Below, one piece after another: positions 17,096 through 27,600 of a stretch of DNA of 64,000 nucleotides (the stretch's first letter is position 1; every line of letters starts with the position of its first letter). The notes under the pieces are model-generated. The model saw nothing but the letters and a program-made list of their open reading frames with translations, was not told where the DNA came from and did no database searches. This DNA is from Porphyromonas gulae DSM 15663 (GTDB taxonomy: Bacteria; Bacteroidota; Bacteroidia; Bacteroidales; Porphyromonadaceae): the NCBI RefSeq assembly GCF_000378065.1, contig NZ_KB899155.1:16166-80165 (forward strand). The letters run 5' to 3'. The translations under genes were made by a program, and so were the position numbers.

Positions 17096-17947
17096 TTAGT
17101 TTTTGACTTCCAAAGCTTTGTATGCAATGGAGTCTCCATCAATATCTCTTGATTTTGGGGCATCTCCATTTTTATCTATTATCATTACTTTCCCTCCACC
17201 CATACTTGCGGCAATAAAAGAAAATGGTGACTTGAATATACGAGCGATAGTTTTACTCGCTTCTTCTGGAGAACACCTTTTCTCTCCCTCATAATGGTAT
17301 GTCATCATCGGAGTATTTGATCTTTCAAAGCCTACTGCCTCCCAAACGTACTGGTTCTCACTATCCTGTATTTTTAGGATCAAGCCTGGTAGACCACCAA
17401 ATTTATATGGCCCAAACGGCAGGGGAATTTTCTCTGTGTACCATGCCTCATAATTTCTACCTGCAAACGAAACGGTGGCCATAGAGCATACGTAACCAAT
17501 AACAGTATCAGTTTTCTCTGTGAAATCCCAATTGAATTGGGGGATATCCTCTTGGTAATGCAATACACCTATTTGTAGTGGCATACGATACTTAATATCT
17601 GCGTTTCGACTGGTTCGCCCAACGATTAATTCTATTGGCCATGGCTCTCCTTGAATGTTGCTTCGCACCACAGCTCCACGCCTGAAGGCTTCTGTGCTAA
17701 GCGAGTCAAAATGGAATATGATATCGCTAAAATCTCTCACATGGCGCCTGCCTATATACACATTGCGTATATCGCTGTGATAGTCCTTGTCTGCAGGATG
17801 ATTTTTATATCTCAATTGGTATGTAACCTTGTACTGTGCCGTATCAACGGCATTACTCTTTTGAAGCACTTGCGGAAATGGTGTTGTTATTTGCGCATGA
17901 GCGACAAATGATATGAACATACAAACGATGGAAAATAGGAGTCTCAT
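17096..17947 (-). CDS. GLPGLI family exported protein
   Basis: 283 residues with a signal peptide (MRLLFSIVCMFISFVAHA, then Q). It carries the defining motif FGGLPGLILKIQDSE, preceded by AWYTEKIPLPFGPYKF, of the GLPGLI family (TIGR01200), which is restricted to Bacteroidetes and often encoded beside outer-membrane barrels. Function is unknown; a periplasmic location is predicted. Here it lies between the barrel gene and the RiPP precursor on the same strand, which suggests a role in passage of, or immunity to, the peptide (inference). Confidence 0.85.
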   Translation of the reverse strand: MRLLFSIVCMFISFVAHAQITTPFPQVLQKSNAVDTAQYKVTYQLRYKNHPADKDYHSDIRNVYIGRRHVRDFSDIIFHFDSLSTEAFRRGAVVRSNIQGEPWPIELIVGRTSRNADIKYRMPLQIGVLHYQEDIPQFNWDFTEKTDTVIGYVCSMATVSFAGRNYEAWYTEKIPLPFGPYKFGGLPGLILKIQDSENQYVWEAVGFERSNTPMMTYHYEGEKRCSPEEASKTIARIFKSPFSFIAASMGGGKVMIIDKNGDAPKSRDIDGDSIAYKALEVKN

Positions 17948-17959
17948 ATTCTAAAGGGT

Positions 17960-20623
17960 TTATATTATTCTAAATCTAACTTTCAACAATACACAACGAG
18001 GACGGATGTTATATACTGATCGGCTTTCAGTGAGTGCCGATATGTCAGAGTATGAGTATGTATTGTGATTAAGCAAATTGTCAAAAGAGAGCGTAAAGCT
18101 AAAACGTTTGATGGTATAATTTGCCTCAGCATTCAGCAAGAGAAATGACTTATCTCCCCTGTTGAAGTTGTTGTAATAGTGTCTGAGTGAGGTTGTTAGC
18201 ATTATTCCTGCTGGCAGTGTGAAACTCAGCAAGGCGTTGTTGCTTACTGTGCGTAACCGTGGCTGGTGTTGCCTCTCTCTTTGATGTGAAACCATCTGAT
18301 AGTATTCTCCCTGATAAGAAAGAGAGAACCATTTTAATGGAGCAAAAGAGAGATCTATATTTGCAGATATTGCATTGCCAATATATCGTAGTATCCTATC
18401 TTGTACCAACAGAGGATTGTTGTAATAAGAATAAGATAACGATGCCCCAATTTTCAGCCGTTTCCAATCAAATCCTTTGCTTGCGTGGATTTTTGCCGTA
18501 AGCGTGTTGGCTTTTTCCTTAGTAGGCTGATTGATAGAGTGTTCGGATATGCCGTCATAGTATGATCCATAAAGAACCTCCGGACTCTGATGATGCCACA
18601 AAAAATCAATCCCCGCAAAGCTCATAGAAAGGATATTCTTGAATGAGTAGCCCAAAGAATGATATTGATTAAGACCCTCGAACAATCCTGTAATATCATA
18701 TGCAAAAAGTTGGCGATATGAGGTGAGTATATTATTTGTGTATAAATTCTCAATGACCGGAGTAGAATAAGAAATATTGGAGTTTAATCTTAATTCATGA
18801 TTACTATTGATGTTGTAAGTAACAGAGGTAGAGGGCTCTATGCGCACTCCAAACTTTTTTCTCGTTTGGCCTTCTACTATGTCAGACAGTCGGAAATGCT
18901 TGTACCTTATGGGCATATATAAAGAGGCATGTAACTTCTCTCCATTATATGTTGCTTGTACTCCAACACCCACATTGATGAGACTAAAAGTCAAATCATT
19001 TCTGAAGTTTGCAAGTGAGCTATTCAACGCGGTGCGCTGATAATTCATTGTAGCTGAGGGATGTACGTGCATGTTCCCTATTCTACATGCAGAAAGTAAC
19101 GAAAAACTATTTTCTGTAGTAAAATTATGAGTACCTACTTGCTGATGTAATATTGGGTCTGCAATAATTTTAGGAAACAGATTGGGAGAAACAGTAAGAG
19201 AATGAGGCCTCTTTTCAAGATTGATAAGAGAGGTAAATTCATAACCCCTGTATTTTGAATTTCCATTGATGAGGTGAAAGTTGTTGAGTAAACAGTATGA
19301 ATCAACCTTCCCGAATTGGTCAATAGAATTGTTCCCAGCTATTATTCGGCTGTTGGCATTGGCTCTGTTCCAGTCGAACTTCACCTGCTCTTTCATGTAG
19401 TAGTGGTCGCTGTTTTGCAAGTAGGTGATGTCTCCATAAGCCTTTTTTCTTTTCGCCATCCCCATCATGGTTTCCTCGACCACATTCTGAGAACCATCAG
19501 GCAGCGTATTGCCGATGCTCGACCAATTGCTCCGCTCGTCTTTGTCGTGAAGATATGCCGCATTGATCCCCAACTCTCCTGTTTTCCCGATACGATAAGC
19601 GTTATTGAAAGTAGCACTATGTGAGTAATTGAAATAATAGAAACGCTTATCTATCTCTGGTGCAGAAGGCATTGTAATGGCTGAGATTGTACTTGTTCGC
19701 GAATAGTCTTTGTCAAAAGAATAAAGCTCCTGCGACAAGTCATCGCCACTATTATTTCCTTTGTATGTGGCAAGAAGCTGTCTGTTGCGTTTGAAATAAG
19801 TGGCGATGGTGGCATTGTTCCATAGAGTCTCATTGGCAAAGCCTCCTCCGAGCGTTGCAATCAGATTGAATATTCCCTTCACTCCCTCCTTCAGCCGTAT
19901 GTTAATCGAGGCTTGCTCTTCCGGCTTCAGTCCTTTCAGGGCTTTAATATCCTGATGGTTCTCGAATACTTGCACCGACCCTATATTCTTAGGGTCAATA
20001 TTATTTGTTGCGATCCCATAATATCCTTTCATGAGATCGAGACCCTCTATGTAGAAGTTTTTAATAGGCTTGCCCTGATAGGAAATCTGCCCATTCTTCG
20101 ATACGGTAATGCCGGGCATCTTTTTCAAAACATCGGCAATTGTCTGATCGGATGAAGAGAGAAAAGAAGCTATGTTATAATTGATGGTATCGTTCTTAGA
20201 ATACATCTTTTTCGCTTTTACCACAACCTCACACAATTCAATTGGCTTTGTATCTACCTCTATATCATATTGCCCCGATAAATTGGGGATTTTCATAATA
20301 ACAGGCTTCATTTCAATTCGTGACGCACGAAGCACCAAGCTATCACAATCACAACGAACGGCAATCTGATATTTGCCACGGTCATCCGTATACGTTGATG
20401 CCAGTATCTTGTTGGGTAGATTAGGATTCATCACAACAATACTGGTAAAATCCATTACCTCACCAGTGGAATTTTTAACCTCTCCCCACAATTTGGTTGC
20501 AGCCGTCTGAGCATACGACAAACAAGGTATGATTAACGAAAGCACTATCCAAAAGACTTTGTTAACCAGACATCTTTTTAAACATGGTGTTATACAACTA
20601 TGTGTTATACAACTACGGAACAT
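17960..20623 (-). CDS. TonB-dependent-receptor-like outer membrane beta-barrel protein
   Basis: 887 residues. A signal sequence (VFWIVLSLIIPCLSYA) lies behind an unusually long N-region. It is followed by a carboxypeptidase-regulatory-like beta domain (about 45-125), a plug-like domain (TIADVLKKMPGITVSKNGQI, IKNFYIEGLDLMKG, then INIRLKEG) and a long barrel ending in ...KVRFRII. The first codons contain a 13-bp duplication (20588-20600 and 20603-20615). It is the first gene of the RiPP operon. No separate TonB box was identified. It could export, import or sense the peptide, or give immunity. Confidence 0.8.
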   Translation of the reverse strand: MFRSCITHSCITPCLKRCLVNKVFWIVLSLIIPCLSYAQTAATKLWGEVKNSTGEVMDFTSIVVMNPNLPNKILASTYTDDRGKYQIAVRCDCDSLVLRASRIEMKPVIMKIPNLSGQYDIEVDTKPIELCEVVVKAKKMYSKNDTINYNIASFLSSSDQTIADVLKKMPGITVSKNGQISYQGKPIKNFYIEGLDLMKGYYGIATNNIDPKNIGSVQVFENHQDIKALKGLKPEEQASINIRLKEGVKGIFNLIATLGGGFANETLWNNATIATYFKRNRQLLATYKGNNSGDDLSQELYSFDKDYSRTSTISAITMPSAPEIDKRFYYFNYSHSATFNNAYRIGKTGELGINAAYLHDKDERSNWSSIGNTLPDGSQNVVEETMMGMAKRKKAYGDITYLQNSDHYYMKEQVKFDWNRANANSRIIAGNNSIDQFGKVDSYCLLNNFHLINGNSKYRGYEFTSLINLEKRPHSLTVSPNLFPKIIADPILHQQVGTHNFTTENSFSLLSACRIGNMHVHPSATMNYQRTALNSSLANFRNDLTFSLINVGVGVQATYNGEKLHASLYMPIRYKHFRLSDIVEGQTRKKFGVRIEPSTSVTYNINSNHELRLNSNISYSTPVIENLYTNNILTSYRQLFAYDITGLFEGLNQYHSLGYSFKNILSMSFAGIDFLWHHQSPEVLYGSYYDGISEHSINQPTKEKANTLTAKIHASKGFDWKRLKIGASLSYSYYNNPLLVQDRILRYIGNAISANIDLSFAPLKWFSLSYQGEYYQMVSHQRERQHQPRLRTVSNNALLSFTLPAGIMLTTSLRHYYNNFNRGDKSFLLLNAEANYTIKRFSFTLSFDNLLNHNTYSYSDISALTESRSVYNIRPRCVLLKVRFRII

Positions 20624-20816
20624 TTTAAAGCAATTTCGCTATGTCTTACTTTAACTATCGATCACAATGTTACAAATAAAAATTGAAACAAGAAAATTTT
20701 TATATGCTTTATTTTTCTTCCTGTGATTTCCCGTGATTTCCCGACATCTATAAGGATAGGATTATTGCCTATATATTTGTTCCCATCAAAAACAACCACT
20801 TTAATAACAAGTAATT
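20624..20816. promoter_or_regulatory. Divergent promoter region with -7 box for the DUF3945 gene
   Basis: The spacer between the RiPP operon and the DUF3945 gene is AT-rich. On the plus strand TATATTTG (20772-20779) fits TAnnTTTG, 37 bases before the DUF3945 start. A 10-bp tandem repeat TGATTTCCCG lies at about 20722-20742. No clear promoter for the minus-strand RiPP operon was identified. Confidence 0.4.
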
Positions 20817-22211
20817 ATGGATTCGAACAACAATGATTACGTGTTGGTCTTAGAAGACCGCACAGCCGTGAAAAACGACCAAGAGGTCGGTACGCTTTCT
20901 GTCATTTCGAGTATTGACGAAAGTGGCCAACTCAAGACCTCAGAAGCACGGGAAGCCAATCAAGCTTCCTTCTTGAAGTTCAACAGCAAGGATGGACTCT
21001 TCAAGAACTTTATGACCAACTTCCTCAAACAGTTCAATGACCCTTCTCGTTTCGGACTGTATAAGGTGGTAGCTAACAATGTGGAACAAGGTGTGGAGCA
21101 CCTTCGCACAGCTCTTCAAAACAGACAAAGCCCCACAGTGAAAGCACAACTCCAAGAGAGTCAGGTACACTTTGAGGACTTTTTACCCATGCAAAAAAAT
21201 GCTACAGCCATTGATCCAGAAAAGATTGATTGGCGTATGCTCGAAGATCTCGGATTAAACCGAGAGAAACTCGAAGCGAGTGGAGCTTTAGAGAAGATGC
21301 TCAACTGGCAGAAGAGCGACCTTGTGGGCATCGCTGTACCCTATGGCAACAGTTCTATTTATACAGAAGCACGCCTCGCTTTCCGTACTGATGATGATGG
21401 TAACATAGGCTTAGCCGTTCATGCTATGCGTAAAGAGCCGCAGTTGGATTTCCCCTATATGGGACATAAGTTTACTCCGGAGGAGAAGGAACAGCTTCTC
21501 AAAACAGGCAACCTTGGAAAAACCATTGAAGTAACTCCGAAGAATGGCGAGTCTTTTGCCGCCTATGTGTCTATTGATCCACAGACCAACGAGGTTATCG
21601 CTCTGCGTGCTGACCGTGTCTCTATCCCCAAAGAGATTAAGGGTGTTACTCTCTCTGATATCCAGTACAAAGACCTCGTAGAAGGCAAGGCGGTGAAAGT
21701 AGAAGGTATGACCTCGAAGAATGGCAAATCCTTTGATGCGACCTTGCAGGTAAATGCCGAGAAGAAAGGTATCGAATTTATCTTTGGAGAAAGCAAAAGT
21801 CTCCAACAGCGCCAAGATCAACAGCAGAAGCAAGGAGGAGTGCCTCATAAACTCTGTGGCTTGGAGCTAACCGAGAAACAGCGTGAAGCATTGAACAGTG
21901 GTAGCACGCTCTATCTCAAAAATATGGTAGATAAGGAGGGTAAAAGCTTTAATGCCTATGTACGTATGGATAAGGAGCAGAACCGCCCACGCTTCTTCAA
22001 ATACAATCCTGACAAGAAACAAGGAAATGGCAAGGTCGAAGCCGTGGCTGAAGAACACAAGACGCAGGTAGCAGTCAATAACCAAGGCAAGAGCAACGAA
22101 GCCACTAAGCACTTAAAGGAACCTCTCAAATCCGGCCAAACACAGCTCACAGCGGAGCAAAAAGAGAGGCAAGAGAGAAAGACACAACAGCGTCGTGGAC
22201 GCAAGATGTAA
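20817..22211 (+). CDS. DUF4099/DUF3945 conjugative-element protein
   Basis: 464 residues. The segment DWRMLEDLGLNREKLEASG...GNIGLAVHAMRKEP (about 140-210) fits DUF4099. Two to three repeated modules follow with the pattern FTPEEKEQL-x-TGNLGKTIEV...G-SF-AYVSID, SDIQYKDLVEGKAVKVEGM and LTEKQREALNSGSTLYLKNM, typical of DUF3945. The C-terminus is highly basic (QRRGRKM). These proteins sit beside topoisomerase III in Bacteroides conjugative elements; their role is unknown, and the repeats and basic tail suggest nucleic-acid or protein binding. Confidence 0.75.
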   Translation: MDSNNNDYVLVLEDRTAVKNDQEVGTLSVISSIDESGQLKTSEAREANQASFLKFNSKDGLFKNFMTNFLKQFNDPSRFGLYKVVANNVEQGVEHLRTALQNRQSPTVKAQLQESQVHFEDFLPMQKNATAIDPEKIDWRMLEDLGLNREKLEASGALEKMLNWQKSDLVGIAVPYGNSSIYTEARLAFRTDDDGNIGLAVHAMRKEPQLDFPYMGHKFTPEEKEQLLKTGNLGKTIEVTPKNGESFAAYVSIDPQTNEVIALRADRVSIPKEIKGVTLSDIQYKDLVEGKAVKVEGMTSKNGKSFDATLQVNAEKKGIEFIFGESKSLQQRQDQQQKQGGVPHKLCGLELTEKQREALNSGSTLYLKNMVDKEGKSFNAYVRMDKEQNRPRFFKYNPDKKQGNGKVEAVAEEHKTQVAVNNQGKSNEATKHLKEPLKSGQTQLTAEQKERQERKTQQRRGRKM

Positions 22212-22220
22212 AAAGCAAAA

Positions 22221-22238
22221 GACTCGCAAAAGCGAGTC
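22221..22238 (+). terminator. Hairpin after the DUF3945 gene
   Basis: GACTCGC-AAAA-GCGAGTC is a perfect 7-bp stem with a 4-base loop, 9 bases after the stop codon. There is no downstream T-run, so it is a weak intrinsic terminator at best. Confidence 0.4.
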
Positions 22239-22291
22239 TCTGTAGGTGGCGGCAGTGGGGTTAATCACTATGTCTTAGGAATATATCATCT

Positions 22292-22474
22292 TTACATATA
22301 AAGGTCTTTATCTGCCACAACCCCAAGAGCCAATACAATATAATCCATAAGCCGTATCTCCTTTCTTGTAAAACTTAAAATTGTACAACAATCTGCAGTA
22401 AAACCGAGTAATAGAGGCAGCACATAACTGATTATACTAAAGCCTGAAGATATTCCCCACAAAGTGCGAGTCAT
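22292..22474 (-). CDS. Possible small membrane protein
   Basis: 60 residues, hydrophobic in the first half (FSIISYVLPLLLGFTADC), on the minus strand in the gap between two plus-strand backbone genes. I recognise no family and see no clear promoter. It may be a chance open frame. It is listed because the gap is otherwise empty and the composition fits one membrane helix. Confidence 0.2.
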   Translation of the reverse strand: MTRTLWGISSGFSIISYVLPLLLGFTADCCTILSFTRKEIRLMDYIVLALGVVADKDLYM

Positions 22475-22514
22475 ATAGTAGGCTCAAAATTACAACTAAA
22501 TAATTGAACAACAA

Positions 22515-24590
22515 ATGAAAATATGTATTATTGCCGAGAAACCCTCGGTAGCTCGTGATATTGCCCGTATTGTAGGGGCAAATACGAAACAGGAGGGATA
22601 CCTCGAAGGAGGTGGCTACCTCGTGACTTGGGCGATGGGGCATCTCATTACGCTGGCCATGCCCGAAGTTTATGGTTTATCTACCTATAAAGCCGAAGAC
22701 CTGCCCATTCGTCCCGATCCCTTCCGACTCATCGTTCGCCAAGTCCGCAAGGATAAAGAACTATGTGATGATCCTGCTGCTCTAAAACAACTGAAAGCCA
22801 TTCGTCATTGCTTTGGTTTGGCAGAACGCATCATCGTAGCAACCGATGCAGGAAGAGAGGGAGAGTTGATATTTCGCATGATTTATCAATACCTCGACTG
22901 CCACAAGCCATTCGACAGACTCTGGATTAGTTCACTTACAGATAAAGCTATCCGTGAGGGCTTAGCTCAGGTGAAAGCAGGGAGAGACTATGATAACCTT
23001 TACTATTCCGCTAAAGCTCGAAGTGAGGCTGATTGGCTTGTAGGTATCAATGCCAGTCGGGCCTTGTCGATCGCTCGTAAGGGAGGTTACTCTTTGGGAC
23101 GTGTACAGACACCAACGCTTGCGATGGTATGCCGTCGTTACCTTGAAAACAAGAACTTCTCTTCTGTCCCTTATTGGAGAGTGAATGCCTTAGTGGAGAA
23201 GGAGGGGATCCTCCTCAAAGCCATTAGCACAAACAGCTTCGATAATGAGGTCTCGGCACAGACTGCTCTCAGTGCTCTCCTCAGTCAGGGCCGATTGTCC
23301 GTATCATCGCTCACAAGAAAGGTAGGAACTACCCCTCCACCTCTCTTGTATGATCTTACCACACTTCAGAAGGAGGCAAATCGAAAGTCTGGCTTCTCGG
23401 CAGAGAAGACACTCTCAATAGCTCAATCTCTCTATGAGAAGAAAGTCGCAACCTACCCACGTACAGGCAGTCGTTACATCAGTGAAGATGTCTTCGAGGA
23501 AGTTTCTGCTATTCTCAGTATGCTTGGAGAGGGCTTGACAGCTCCTCTCAACCGTCATAGCGTAGATAATGGTAAGGTCACCGACCACCATGCCATTATC
23601 CCAACCGGAGAAAGGGCATTGGGGCTCAGTGCAGATGAAAACACCATCTATCAGATGATTTGTACACGCTTTATCGAAGCCTTCTCTCCGAACTCAGAAG
23701 AGGAGCGTATGCAGGTCATCTTCACGGATGGCACCCATTCCTATATTTGGAAAGCATGTCATATTTTATCTTCCGGCTGGAAAGCCGTTGCTCAAGAGGG
23801 TAAAGAGAAGAACAAAGGAGAGGAGACAGAAAATGAAGAAGAGCAGTTGGCTTCTCTTCCCAACCTTACAGAAGGAGAAACCCTGCAGGTCAGCTCTGCC
23901 GGAATCACAACACACAAAACGAAACCTAAGCCCCTCTATACTGAGGCGACTTTGCTCTCAGCTATGGAACATGCCGGCAAAGAGGTCGAAGAAGCAGAAA
24001 GCCGTCAAGCGATGGCAGAATGTGGTATCGGAACACCTGCCACACGAGCAAACATCATCGAGACTCTGATTTTGAGAGAGTACATCCGACGAGAGAAGAA
24101 AAGCATCGTACCCACAGAAAAAGGACTTTCGGTCTATGAGATTGTCAAAGACGAGCGTATCGCTAATGCTGAGATGACAGGAGCGTGGGAAGTTGCTCTT
24201 TCTGCGATTGAAGCAGGTTCGGCATCTACCCAAGAGTTTAGTCAGCGTATTGCAGCGTATACCGAGCAAATCTGTCAGGAGCTTTTGAAGCTATCGCTTC
24301 CCCAAAAGAGCTACCCGACCTATCGCTGTCCCAAGTGTGGTAACGAAAGTGTCGGTATCTATGCAAAGATTGCCAAGTGCCGACACGAGGGCTGTGGCTT
24401 CGTCATCTTCCGAGAAGTTTGTGGCACATTTCTTTCTGAGGATAATCTCAGAGACCTGATCAATACCAAACGAACACCCATTCTCAAAGGCTTAGTGAGC
24501 AAGGCCGGTAAGAAGTTCAATGCTCGACTCGTTCTCCAAGACGACAACAGTACAACCTTTGAGTTTGAGGGTAAGAAAAAGAAGGGATAA
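22515..24590 (+). CDS. topB: DNA topoisomerase III (type IA), element-encoded
   Basis: 691 residues. N-terminal Toprim motifs are IIAEKPSVARDIA and ATDAGREGELIFR; the active-site tyrosine is in VATYPRTGSRYIS. A C-terminal zinc-finger-like CPKCGNESVGIYAKIAKC...C segment and a DUF3945-like end (LKGLVSKAGKKFNARLVL) follow. It relaxes and decatenates single-strand-containing DNA and in CTnDOT-like elements is linked to excision or transfer. Chromosomal topoisomerases lack the C-terminal element-type module, which ties this copy to the ICE. Confidence 0.92.
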   Translation: MKICIIAEKPSVARDIARIVGANTKQEGYLEGGGYLVTWAMGHLITLAMPEVYGLSTYKAEDLPIRPDPFRLIVRQVRKDKELCDDPAALKQLKAIRHCFGLAERIIVATDAGREGELIFRMIYQYLDCHKPFDRLWISSLTDKAIREGLAQVKAGRDYDNLYYSAKARSEADWLVGINASRALSIARKGGYSLGRVQTPTLAMVCRRYLENKNFSSVPYWRVNALVEKEGILLKAISTNSFDNEVSAQTALSALLSQGRLSVSSLTRKVGTTPPPLLYDLTTLQKEANRKSGFSAEKTLSIAQSLYEKKVATYPRTGSRYISEDVFEEVSAILSMLGEGLTAPLNRHSVDNGKVTDHHAIIPTGERALGLSADENTIYQMICTRFIEAFSPNSEEERMQVIFTDGTHSYIWKACHILSSGWKAVAQEGKEKNKGEETENEEEQLASLPNLTEGETLQVSSAGITTHKTKPKPLYTEATLLSAMEHAGKEVEEAESRQAMAECGIGTPATRANIIETLILREYIRREKKSIVPTEKGLSVYEIVKDERIANAEMTGAWEVALSAIEAGSASTQEFSQRIAAYTEQICQELLKLSLPQKSYPTYRCPKCGNESVGIYAKIAKCRHEGCGFVIFREVCGTFLSEDNLRDLINTKRTPILKGLVSKAGKKFNARLVLQDDNSTTFEFEGKKKKG

Positions 24591-24684
24591 AAACATTTTT
24601 TTCTTTCACCGCAAAAAACGAACAGTCGATAGTGCAAGATACGCTCTTCACTATCGACTGTGTAACCTTATCTGATTTACAACC

Positions 24685-27600
24685 ATGGCATACAATAAGA
24701 AAGTTGTTTTAGAGGCTAATACCGAAGCTATTCGTGTCGTACTCCGCTTAGAGAAAGAGCGTCGAGAGGCAACCGAGGCTGAAAAAACAATATTGAGGGG
24801 TTACCAAGGTTTTGGAGGACTCAAGTGTGTCCTCAACAGATGTGACCAAGCCGAGGACATCCGACACTGGTCCGGCTCAGAGCAAAACCTATTTGTCCCC
24901 ACGCAACAACTCAAGCAACTCATTTATCGAGAAGCAATAGATGCCCATACCGCCAAACGCTATTGGGATAGTATAAAGGCGAGTGTACTCACCTCCTTCT
25001 ACACGGACACACATATTGTCTCAGCTATTGCCGACTCCATTGCGACAACCGGGGTTACCATCAAGCGATGTTTGGATCCTTCCGCAGGCATGGGAGCTTT
25101 TGCCGAGACCTTTGCCAAGCAGGTAAGTCTTGTCGATACCATGGAGAAAGACCTCCTGACGGCTCGCATTTCACAAGCCCTTCACCCCTATGGTGAAGGG
25201 AATATCTTCGTGCAGAATCAACCCTTTGAAGCCATTGGAGAAGTGGAGGACAAGGATAAGTACGACCTTGTGACAAGTAACATCCCTTTTGGAGACTTTA
25301 TGGTCTACGACCGTAGTTATACCAAGGGTAAGGATGTACTCAAGAGCGAATCTACCAGAGCCATTCATAATTATTTCTTCGTTAAAGGGCTGGATACGCT
25401 CAAGGAGGGTGGGCTACTTGCCTTCATCACTTCACAAGGTGTCCTCGATGCTCCCCGTAACGAGCCTATCCGTCGCTATCTGATGCAAAACAGTCGGCTT
25501 ATCTCGGCTATTCGCCTACCCTCGGGTATGTTCAGTGAGAATGCCGGCACAGAAGTCGGAAGCGACCTCATTGTCCTGCAAAAGCAGTCGGGTAAAGATA
25601 TTGGCGAAGGGATGGAGCAAGCCTTTATCAGCACTTTCCCGATACCCAAAGGTGATGGCTTCTCTATTGCCTTTAATCATAGCTCTCTTTTTGAGGGTGA
25701 GTGGCAGGAAGTGATGAAACACACCATCGCCACAAGTCGCACGATGGGTACAGACCCTTATGGTAAACCCACGTGGGTCTATGAGTTCGATGGTGGTATT
25801 GAAGAGATGGCTCAAAGTCTACGCTTTCAGCTCTCAGAGGATATAAGGACGCGTTTTGACAGAAAATTGTATGAGACAGGCATTGCTATGACAGAGGAAG
25901 AGCGACAAGCTGAAGCCGAAAAGAAGCTCCGTCAATTGGGTGTAACAGCAGGCTTGTCTGAGTCCAAAGAGGAAAAAGGCAAAGGTGCAGAGGAGGATGA
26001 CAAGATTAACGATGCCTACACGCTCCTGCCTAAGAGCATCGAGAAACAGCTACCTAAACTCTACAGCACTGAAGGGGAACTTATCGGAGATAAAGTCGCC
26101 TATGCTCGCTACTTCTTTCCGATGGGAGCTTACACAGCTTATTTGCTCGAATATGACCCCAAAGAGCGTATCGGCTTCGGTGCGGTAACCATGGGGTATG
26201 AATGGGAACTCGGTATTATGTCTCTCGATGAGATGGCGGAAGTCAATATACATGGCTTAGGCATAGAGCGAGATCTATACTTCAAACCTCAGAAACTTCA
26301 CGAAATCGCGGAACTCGAGGACCTTGTTAGAGGACGATATACTAAGGAAGCTACTCCCGCGATGGAGAATGTATCAGAAGAGATTGGAGAAGAGACAGAG
26401 GTGGGAAAAACTGAGGTACAGAATACAGAAGAAAAGCAAACACCTACGGCCGGTCTTACGTCCCAAGAAGAACCCGCTCCCGAAGGTGTTCCTACGTTGA
26501 CGCTACACCATCAATACCAGAAGGAGGTACCCGAAATACGAACAGATGTAGAACCTCCCCGAGAGATGAATGGTCAAACGGTCTACTTCGATGATGATCA
26601 CCATCCCATAATGGAGAATCCTGATTGGTCTGAGACTTTTCTTTTTGCTCCGGAGGAGTACACCCTATGGACACAAGAGGTTGCACTGTTCAATGAGGGT
26701 ATTAAAGAACCGATCTCTGCGTCCAAGCAGAAATCAAATACTACTTCCACGACAAAGACCGCTCATTCAACTACACAGCGTCGTCATAGAGCCAACAAAA
26801 AAAAGGAAGCAACAAGTGGCTACGAACGTAGTCTTTTCGACTATACAAATGAAAATGAGGCTTATCCGGTTCAATCTGCTATCGAGACTAAGAAAATCTT
26901 TGACGCTTCACCTCGCCCTTTTCTCTCTACGCCAGATTCACATCTGAGGGATGGCTCTATCGTCTTACAGAATGGTCAAGTGGGGTTTATCTCCGATCTG
27001 AAAAAGCATCCGACTTTCAATCCGATGGATTTGCCTTATGCGCAACTCTCAAAGCTCAAAGCCTACATTGAAATCCGTGAGAGCTATCACCGCCTATACG
27101 ACTACGAAGCAATCAACCACTCCGAAGAAACAGAGGAGCGCAGTAAACTCAATCGACTATATGATAGTTATGTAGCTCGCTGGGGACATTTCAATCAGAA
27201 AAGCAATACCGATATCATCAAGATGGATGCCACAGGGGTGGAGATGCTCTTCCTCGAAAGGTCAGAAAATGGTCAATTTGTCAAAGCCGATATCTTTGAC
27301 CATCCAACGGGATTCTCCACATCCGAACTCACCATTGCTGCCGACCCCTTGGAAGCACTCAGTGCTTCGCTCAATAAGTACGGCACGGTAGAACTTGACT
27401 ATATGAGTTCTCTGCTTCCTGAGATGGAAGAGTCGGATATCCTCTCTGCCTTGGAAGGACGCATCTATTTCAATCCCGAGATAGATGGTTACGAGGTTGC
27501 CGACAAGTTCGTATCAGGCAATGTGATTGAGAAAGCCGATAGGCTTGCCTCTTGGTTGCTTGACCACCCCGACCATGAGGAAGGCAAGCAGAGCTTGGCA

